64,000 bases of DNA. Origin: Candidatus Poribacteria bacterium. Lineage in GTDB: Bacteria > Poribacteria > WGA-4E > JAJDTR01. The notes beneath the pieces were generated by a model. It worked only from the letters and a program-made list of their open reading frames with translations. It did no database searches and was not told the origin of the DNA. Location: contig JAPPIK010000033.1 of assembly GCA_028820655.1 (NCBI GenBank), positions 1 to 64,000 of the forward strand, in the 5' to 3' direction. The translations under genes and the position numbers were made by a program. Position 1 is the stretch's first letter. Every line of letters starts with the position of its first letter. This document shows positions 58,001 to 61,546 of the stretch, piece by piece.

Positions 58001-59994
58001 CCGGTCTCCGTAGCGCCGGTGTCGGCGTTCATTACGGTGACGGTCAATCCGGGACCGGCGGAAATTTGGCTGTCAAGCAGGAATACGGTTCCGGTCACGA
58101 TGAGTTGCGGCGTGGAGGCTACCAAGGTCGTGGTGACATCCACCATGGCTTGCGCGTTATCGACCTCGTCGGAGGTCAGGGTGTGAGGCGGCATGGCTTC
58201 GCCGACCTGCGCCCCGTCCCGCATGACGGTCACGTTGATGGTATCGCCGGTTGAGCCGGCGGGGCTGCCCGCGCCGCCAACGAGGGTAGCGCTGTAGCCG
58301 CCGTTCTCGTCCGTCGTCCTACTATCGGTCGTTCCGGTGGCGGCATTCATGACGTTCACGGTCAAACCGGCACCGACGGGCACCGACCCGCCGCCGTGGT
58401 AGACGGTGCCGGAAACTGCCAGCACGCTGGTGGTGGAGACGACATCGGAATTCACATCAATCACGACGGGATCGCCGCCGAGATCGGCATTCATGAGCAC
58501 CTTCATGGCGTCGCCGCGTTTCTCTCCGTCAGCGTCGGTGACGACAACCGTGACGACATCGCCGGTGCTGCCGGCGTTGTTGTCGGTGGGGAGATGCGTT
58601 ACGCTGTAACCGCCGTTATCACCGGTGGTCGTCGTACCGATCGGGTTACCGTTTATGGAGACTTCGACATTCACGCCGGCGACGGCGCCGGTTCCGTCAG
58701 CTTTATTGACCGTACCGACAACGATGAGTTGAGCGACCGTCATCGGAGGTTCGACGGTGAGGTCTACGGTGGTTTCGCCGGTGGCGTCACCCACCGTGAC
58801 GGTGATGGTGTCGCTCCCGTCCTCTTCGACGGTGGGCGCGGTATAGGAAGCGGTGTAGGTGCCGGGTTCAGAGGTCTCGGTGAAATCGCCAACCATGCCG
58901 CTGCCGGTCGGGGTTTGGCCGCCAACCGGATTCCCGGATTCGTCGGTAACAGTGACGGTCACGACGCCGGTTCCGCCGCTAGAGACGGTGGTCGGCGCGG
59001 CGTTGACAACGACCATGGCGGGGGGACCGGCATTCACATTAACCGTGGCAGAGCCCATGGCGCCGGAGACGCCGTCGGTTGCGGTCAAAGACACGGGTCC
59101 GATCATTTCGGACGGTGTGTAGGACGCGGTATAGGTGCCGTCGTCGTTGTTGGCGACATCGCCTACCATTCCGGTATCGGTTCCGCCGTCGCCGCGGCTG
59201 CGGCTGATGGAGATATCGGCATCTGTAACGTCGTTCCCGCCGCGGGAGACGGAGACGGTTATGGTACCGGTCTCACCGGCGCCCGCGGTGAAGAGCGCAG
59301 GCTCGGCGGTCACGGACACGAGCGTCGGCACGGGTGTGAGGGTTACTTCGGTGGTGGTCGTCTCGCCCGTGTTCGTGGATGTGACGGTGATGGTGTCGGT
59401 GGTGTCGTCGGTTAGAACGAGTTCCGGCGCGGTATAGGTGGCGGTGTAGGTGCCGTCGTCGTTATCGACCGGGTCACTCACGGTTCCCAACTCGGCATCG
59501 ATGGTCACGGTATCGCCGGTGACAGCTTGACCGTCAACAACGATATTCACGATGATTGTGGTGGTCGCTTGACCGTCAGCCTGCAGCGTACCGGTGGTTG
59601 CCGTAGCGTCCACATCGGACAACTGTATGTTGACCGTAACGCGTTCCGAGTCGACGTCCGCAGCGGTGATAACATGCGTCTTCACCGCGACGATCTCCAC
59701 GCCGTCCTTCACGGCAATGGTTATGGTGTCCCCGACGCTTATCTGAACCCCGGACAGGGAGAAGTAGGGTAGACGATAGTACCCGTTCGCGTTCGTCACG
59801 GTAGGCGCCGGAAAGCCGGAGGCTTCGACAGACAGACCGGCAACCGGCGCGCCGTCGCTGTCGGTAACCGTTCCCTCCAGGGTCAACACTCCCGTCGACT
59901 GCGCGTGCGCTGCACCGCCCGCGGCGGACATGAGTCCCGCGGCGAGCGTTACACAACAGAGAAACCAAACGATTCTTCCTCTGAGAATACTCAT
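49018..59994 (-). CDS. Giant secreted multi-domain Ig-repeat surface protein, 3658 residues, sorting-type tail
   Basis: A single uninterrupted frame. Residues 1-32 are a signal peptide (IVWFLCCVTLAAGLMSAAGG). A carboxypeptidase-regulatory-like domain (GTVTDSDGAPVAG) opens the mature part, then invasin/Big1-like domains (DDGTYTATYTAP, EPGTYTASYTAP) to about residue 420. About six related modules of the form QLIVTGTVxLxDG fill residues 420-940. A PKD domain (SYLWDFGDGNTAD) lies near 942-1033. Residues 1034-2370 are mixed, unrecognised. Twelve tandem Ig-like repeats run to 3559. The tail (ARNYPNPFVGATNIAFTL ... SRGVYIGQI) is a FlgD/type-9-like C-terminal domain. GGAGG stands 13 bases before the ATG. 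It has a strongly acidic composition and no enzyme domain was seen. It is probably a filamentous adhesin or surface layer component. Confidence 0.88.
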   Translation of the reverse strand: MSILRGRIVWFLCCVTLAAGLMSAAGGAAHAQSTGVLTLEGTVTDSDGAPVAGLSVEASGFPAPTVTNANGYYRLPYFSLSGVQISVGDTITIAVKDGVEIVAVKTHVITAADVDSERVTVNIQLSDVDATATTGTLQADGQATTTIIVNIVVDGQAVTGDTVTIDAELGTVSDPVDNDDGTYTATYTAPELVLTDDTTDTITVTSTNTGETTTTEVTLTPVPTLVSVTAEPALFTAGAGETGTITVSVSRGGNDVTDADISISRSRGDGGTDTGMVGDVANNDDGTYTASYTPSEMIGPVSLTATDGVSGAMGSATVNVNAGPPAMVVVNAAPTTVSSGGTGVVTVTVTDESGNPVGGQTPTGSGMVGDFTETSEPGTYTASYTAPTVEEDGSDTITVTVGDATGETTVDLTVEPPMTVAQLIVVGTVNKADGTGAVAGVNVEVSINGNPIGTTTTGDNGGYSVTHLPTDNNAGSTGDVVTVVVTDADGEKRGDAMKVLMNADLGGDPVVIDVNSDVVSTTSVLAVSGTVYHGGGSVPVGAGLTVNVMNAATGTTDSRTTDENGGYSATLVGGAGSPAGSTGDTINVTVMRDGAQVGEAMPPHTLTSDEVDNAQAMVDVTTTLVASTPQLIVTGTVFLLDSQISAGPGLTVTVMNADTGATETGTTDANGSYNVTLISTEGPAAETGDAITVTVSADGEDVGSGGNPPLTEEEIGAGIAMRNVDSGIPAESAQIIVTGTVYLEDGVSTAPPGLTVTVTNQSNPDMSWDTVTEAGGGYNVTMVSAEMAVAATHDTLVLEVTVMDGGDPVGEKEVRLTTEQVVAIHIPDVDIYTTHTADPSDQIIVLGNITNPDGTAAREGVELRVTLGTNPTRTIMTAAGGYYSTTYLDPSGAPVVSVHDTLTIVAIDRESGGAANVSMQVASHHVLAGSISFDIALIADVIDPVAVATSSQKFVQKTEAIDFVGSESSDLITENPIVDGVIESYLWDFGDGNTADTADAAHAYADSGKYVVTLTVTDIAGNEGMASLDIFVDTVRLGGLSLNTVHGRDVIDKIVKLAIGRTDVGQSIGADAFIEMMRSNPATQAAVMEALGAILPPGMVPAQLLDAELPLIFEDFENIDLENFGNALTARPGGEMGMGILDSKDGGFTRIVTGNKLDVYLATPRGDVGSVTFRLDGPDFDPFSEEGTRDAREAVAGMTFPHTFQLEEEQAALLLPSWPGLGTDSGIFSSVTLRYSSDALPPEYAVLLSRGRQVPVDPAAYASAPLSPMMINGEVVWSGEVGIETGKIYYYYYEVTLNTPVPLVLGEGDAMMLSSYAIPDPRNLQLEDRGIVDALFTMGVQDAVGALLNPYINAIVAGQDISTVDITEVLSGEALLNLLGSVFEAAIPLSMEIMTTMNPQMVSVFTVPMSTADQSVWYTTIDLSDLSDGEHTIDANAFDSNGVQIDNRPVYNKKFVIDRSAPAIDISVDNGQNSAMYTREDGVIIATGLITPDPNQMASLMLNASSMDGLEDLSDFMFQIIRHDGDPASQMGNTWVPLLDPSMVPVVGGLSAETFDVFIASAFNDMISINARAGMPPGMLRSQELIIRGMNNDPALIAGEYGLRAVGIDNVGNLSSFTMPVRVNVVPPDPDQAVITNIVIGDCNKDGDLEDPFESQAPGESTIFANTGNLTLSIDIPNRTPHPLTGIVVQYKTMHGTASWMDIATIDAVGDVEWTIDDFASLIDGGGDDSHIYVRAVATNALTITDPEPAAPTVKLDAGVCPVQPEHIAVNVVPAGTNEETGGYCGIITVYGYTAGRTIPDLASVRFDLTMPDGSTMTIGEATESELLTGLLSADLITVLGNLVSVITDDGMGTSAPEATYRKWSITFNTASLLDSLEAPYVVNATMIGADGVEYAPIAGGTDDFLLDNGDVEVGTAITAVADAYGELAMTEAGVFQLGGFTAEGYDTPVAILTVDPAAPDWRVDGVHLVVNIRNEDGSKGDAVDVGDVTVEEAVGVDMADMTKTSSDKIFTVTITNLSVLGVGGDYVLQVLAHDSKGDNEAEDPAYGVAANVDNFTPPPMFTIDGRGEGMSLADFMAAHPLGYRIAQSDENMFPFGMNAPGVLMGDITVQIDGGTLADDLAAIDGTRHDFSIVASTAATGEGDHPASVTVTKRNGSASFDLVNLAIDRIAPEITVQAPTEDDEVSPHPTIHATYHDGEGYGIAVASDDPLDVPANVEIRITRLNPPDESGVPVDQNQLDDADDAVVYSPDDALTGGAYRTDVSVTDKWGNRSTASGEFTVAGTAPSVAILSPAADSVSDDGMPLISAVVTGSGALEVVTMIDGEAVDAVIDGKNLSYTPDPALAEGTHTVTITATDADGKSADASVTFSVEFDHSPPVVTEVSPQGSVWGPDVTLSVTAIDDQSGVASIAIALDGGDAVDGATRVVEGLTLGQHMATATVTNGDGYSQEYSWTFTIALDEEPPTIGSTSPHGVTRSTTPTVTVGATDLTGIASIAIAVMNSNGDAVEGETAMAEDGTSASFMPAGELANGEYSATAVVMDNSGNSASTSWSFIVEANYDTTMPSIDVVSPQGIVRVEMPSVSVSASDVSDTAQEGLSGVASIEISVAASDGSAVDGSVAMGDGSAVFTPGGALANGEYTATAAVTDNSGNTNTASWTFTVEVIRDETAPSIGNTSPLGISRSAMPEISVAATDEMSGIGSIEISVMNSAGGAVDGSIAMGDGSAVFTPGAALANDTYTASTVVTDNSGNVSTASWSFTVQVDVDTTSPSIDVVSPTGIVRVDMPAVSVSASDVSDTGQAGLSGVASIEISVAASDGSAVDGSVESDGSGSAVFIPGAPLANGEYTASATVTDNSGNASSTSWTFTVEVIMDIAEPVIGVTSPSGIVRVDMPTIAASATDDMSGVASIEISVAASDGSAVDGSFEFDGGTMAVFTPGAGLANDTYTATAVVTDNAGNETRGSWSFTVEVVMDTLPPSISATSPHGIVRDDMPSISVSATDDMSGVGRIAISVSNPNGQIDGNTVFDGSGLGTFTPAAGLTNGTYTVTAVVTDNAGNAASASWSFSLEADRAAPSINTTSPQGTIRTNMPRVEASATDDLSGIANIAIRVYNSGQVRIGGRTIYEGGTRAAFVPERALRNDTYSVAVDATDKSGNTSNASWSFTVQVDAVPPVISGHSPLGIVRSETPRVSVSATDDESGIANIEIRVLNSAFQRIGGRTVYQGGTTASFVPERALRNDTYTVGVKATDKAGNTADASWSFVLEADHTPPVINSTSPEGIIRDDTPRISVSGTDDISGIRNIEIRVLNSAFQRIPGASRYEGGTVGFFNPANRLKNDTYTVGVRVTDKAGNTTDADWVFTVEVDTVPPTIGDSGPHGIIRTSTPRVTVSATDDMSGVASVRIRLVNNLTFAAVPGATTFQGGTFASFTPTGKLDNGVYSVAVDVTDKSGNVATSGWSFTVEVDTTPPNIDHTSPSGSVRPESHIISVSATDNLSGIASIVISVRDGNQSVVPGRTVFEGGTIGTFVPARSLDFGSHQVSVRVSDKAGNVANATYSFTVESADGLAVLNARNYPNPFVGATNIAFTLTRSSEISIEIFDLSMRPVWSLSPRTIEATKQHVIRWDGTTSGGEKLSRGVYIGQIIVHDSLNPQYAILKMAIK
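49318..52875 (-). repeat. Twelve tandem repeats of about 297 bases inside the giant gene
   Basis: Each encodes about 99 residues of the pattern D-x-x-x-P-x-I-x-x-x-S-P-x-G-[IV]-x-R, then SATDDxSGxxxI, AxFxPxxxLxNxTYT and VTDxxGNxxxASWSFTVEV. Copies 3 and 5 (counting from the N-terminal side) share an insertion (VSDTxQxGLSG) absent in others, which suggests that a two-repeat block was duplicated. Copies 8-10 form another similar set (ERALRNDTY). The first copy is the most divergent. Confidence 0.85.
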
Positions 59995-60130
59995 ATTTTG
60001 ATTTTAACCTCCAAAGTTCTGTTTAGAGGCGCGATTTGGTTGCGCCATCAAGAAAACAAGTGATCGATGAATGTATCCTAAAGAAAATAAACACGAGAAG
60101 TCGAAGTTTATGATGTTATGAAGCAGCCGA

Positions 60131-60163
60131 TAATGCATATTGCGTAATGCTTAATGCGTAATG
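60131..60163. repeat. GCGTAATG-type short repeat upstream of the giant gene
   Basis: TAATGC appears with CATATTGCG and then GCGTAATG units in a 33-base stretch, some 140 bases before the giant gene start. The same octamer family forms the inverted repeat at 61361-61449. Confidence 0.5.
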
Positions 60164-60190
60164 TCCCCAACGATTTCCCGACAAACGGGA

Positions 60191-60436
60191 TCAATTGCCG
60201 CTCGGGCGATGTTCCAAGTGGGCGATGTAGTTCCGGTTCAGTTTGTCCAGTCGCGCCTCTATTTGCGTCAGGTGCTCGTTCACCCGATCGTCCAACCGCG
60301 ACATGCGATCGTCCATATGATTAAGGGTGAACATGATGTAGACTTGGGCGAACGCGAAAATGCCGATAACCAGCGTGATGAGCGACCCCCACAACACCTG
60401 ATGATTTTTTGTACCCCGGCCTTCTTTCGCTTCCAT
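60191..60436 (-). CDS. Small membrane-anchored coiled-coil protein, 81 residues
   Basis: One hydrophobic segment at about residues 14-37 (LWGSLITLVIGIFAFAQVYIM) precedes a charged helix with a hydrophobic heptad pattern (MDDRMSRLDDRVNEHLTQIE). The end, ARLDKLNRNYIAHLEHR, lines up with IRLDNIQQNYVDEMKYR in the 171-residue protein at 60766, so the two are related. The ATG at 60436 was chosen because the domain order matches; the upstream ATG at 60445 is equally possible. The function is unknown. It lies just upstream of the giant gene on the same strand, separated by about 200 bases. Confidence 0.6.
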   Translation of the reverse strand: MEAKEGRGTKNHQVLWGSLITLVIGIFAFAQVYIMFTLNHMDDRMSRLDDRVNEHLTQIEARLDKLNRNYIAHLEHRPSGN

Positions 60437-60528
60437 GCAACGCACCGCCCGGTTTTACGGCACACGGCGTGTGCCTACTACTTTTTTGCAACGCACACCC
60501 CACAAGGAAAATATTCGCGCTCGCCAGT

Positions 60529-60597
60529 CATTCCCTAGATTGCACCCTACAAGTGGAAAACAATACAAAAGGCTGGTGCGCAGTGCGCACCCTACAA
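60529..60597. repeat. Short dispersed repeat, right copy, with a perfect palindrome
   Basis: Module A (TCATTCCCTAGATTGCACCCTACAA) is followed by module B (AAAGGCTGGTGCGCA), then a second GCACCCTACAA. GGTGCGCA-G-TGCGCACC forms a perfect 8-base palindrome. The left copy is at 48856-48923. Together with the tandem at 60661 it fills the gene-free space 60437-60765. Confidence 0.6.
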
Positions 60598-60660
60598 CCA
60601 CGAATTTTATTATAGCACGGGGAGGTAAAATATTCAATCTATTTATTGAGAAAATTTTGC

Positions 60661-60738
60661 TGTATATCTCGGGCGGGGGACCCAGCCCCTCCGGTTCGGT
60701 GTATATCGCGGGCGGGAGACCCCGCCCCTACGGTTTCT
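60661..60738. repeat. Tandem pair of 39-base G/C palindromic repeats
   Basis: Two units, 60661-60699 and 60700-60738, begin with TGTATATC and differ at nine or ten positions. Each has GGGCGGG and its complement CCCGCCC (perfect in the second, one mismatch in the first) around a short loop. They lie 28 bases past the stop of the 171-residue gene and could form paired hairpins in its RNA. Confidence 0.7.
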
Positions 60739-60765
60739 GTTTTGCCCGATCGGAGTTGAGCCGCA

Positions 60766-61281
60766 TCACTCCTCCCGGAGGCGGTATTTCATTTCGTCAA
60801 CGTAATTCTGTTGGATGTTGTCCAATCGTATATCTACCTGCGTAAAGCGTTCTTCCACTTGCGCAAAACGACTATCAATTCGATTTTCCAAGCCATCTAT
60901 TCGTCTTTCCAGCCCATCTATGCGATTGACGATTCGGTTCTCCAACTGCGTAAACCGCTCCTCCATCTGCGTAAAACGCGTTTCGATGATTAGAAACCGT
61001 TCATGCATTCGCTTATCCAGATCCCCAATTTGGTTTGTAAGCCGCGCGTCCATCTGGTTCATTTGATTACTCAACTGCCTAATCGCAAATATCATTCCGG
61101 TCTGGGAAACTGTGAAGACGACGCCAAATATTCCCACGAGGAGGGTACCCAAAGGTAGATTCCCCAAATTCCCTCCCGCGGCCGAACCGGAGTTCGCAGC
61201 GAATCCCCATGATATCGCGAACCCTGCCAGAACGGCAAGGGCAGAACCTCCGATAATGGCATTTTTGCGGTTTGGGAACAT
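60766..61281 (-). CDS. Membrane-anchored heptad-repeat protein, 171 residues
   Basis: Two hydrophobic segments (ALAVLAGFAISWGFAA and LLVGIFGVVFTVSQTGMIFA) are followed by a 100-residue helix made of near-identical 7/11-residue steps: RFTQMEERFTQLENRI, NRIDGLERRIDGLENRI and RFAQVEERFTQVDIRL. This gives a long coiled coil on one side of the inner membrane. The family is not recognised; the C-terminus is related to the 81-residue protein at 60191. The ATG at 61281 starts just after the inverted-repeat region; the longer frame to 61422 runs through it and is unlikely. Confidence 0.65.
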   Translation of the reverse strand: MFPNRKNAIIGGSALAVLAGFAISWGFAANSGSAAGGNLGNLPLGTLLVGIFGVVFTVSQTGMIFAIRQLSNQMNQMDARLTNQIGDLDKRMHERFLIIETRFTQMEERFTQLENRIVNRIDGLERRIDGLENRIDSRFAQVEERFTQVDIRLDNIQQNYVDEMKYRLREE

Positions 61282-61360
61282 GCGAGACCGTGTGTATTGC
61301 GAAGCGTCCGGAGAAACTGAGTTGGGGATGACGAGGTGATGATTCAAGGAGTGATAATAA

Positions 61361-61449
61361 ACAATGCGTAATGCGTAATACGTAAGAATCAGTTCGTGGG
61401 AGAAATATCTCCCATTACGCATTACGTATTACGTATTACGCATTATTGT
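61361..61449. repeat. Imperfect inverted repeat made of GCGTAAT/ACGTAAT units
   Basis: The left arm, 61361-61386, has two GCGTAAT units and one ACGTAA. The right arm, 61413-61449, has the reverse complement with more units (CATTACG, CATTACG, TATTACG, TATTACG, CATTATTG). The arms pair with few mismatches around a 26-base loop that contains a smaller stem (GGGAGA/TCTCCC). It lies about 80 bases before the start of the 171-residue gene. Confidence 0.75.
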
Positions 61450-61470
61450 TTCGCGCATTATTTACTTCCA

Positions 61471-61526
61471 CAAAAAATTAGCTGCCAAGCGCAAGAACAG
61501 CCTTCGCGGAGCGCCCGGCAGCTAAT
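61471..61526 (-). terminator. Rho-independent terminator after the second CTD-tailed gene
   Basis: ATTAGCTGCC at 61477-61486 pairs with GGCAGCTAAT at 61517-61526. On the minus strand the stem is followed by TTTTTTG. It lies 20 bases past the stop at 61547, so the upstream gene is a separate transcript from the small coiled-coil genes. Confidence 0.85.
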
Positions 61527-61546
61527 TGGTTTAGCACAGGCGAAAC

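Noticed and set aside
56686-59415. Further plus-strand frames (336 and 339 codons) over the giant gene
   Set aside because: Shadow frames of the minus-strand coding sequence; no recognisable motif.
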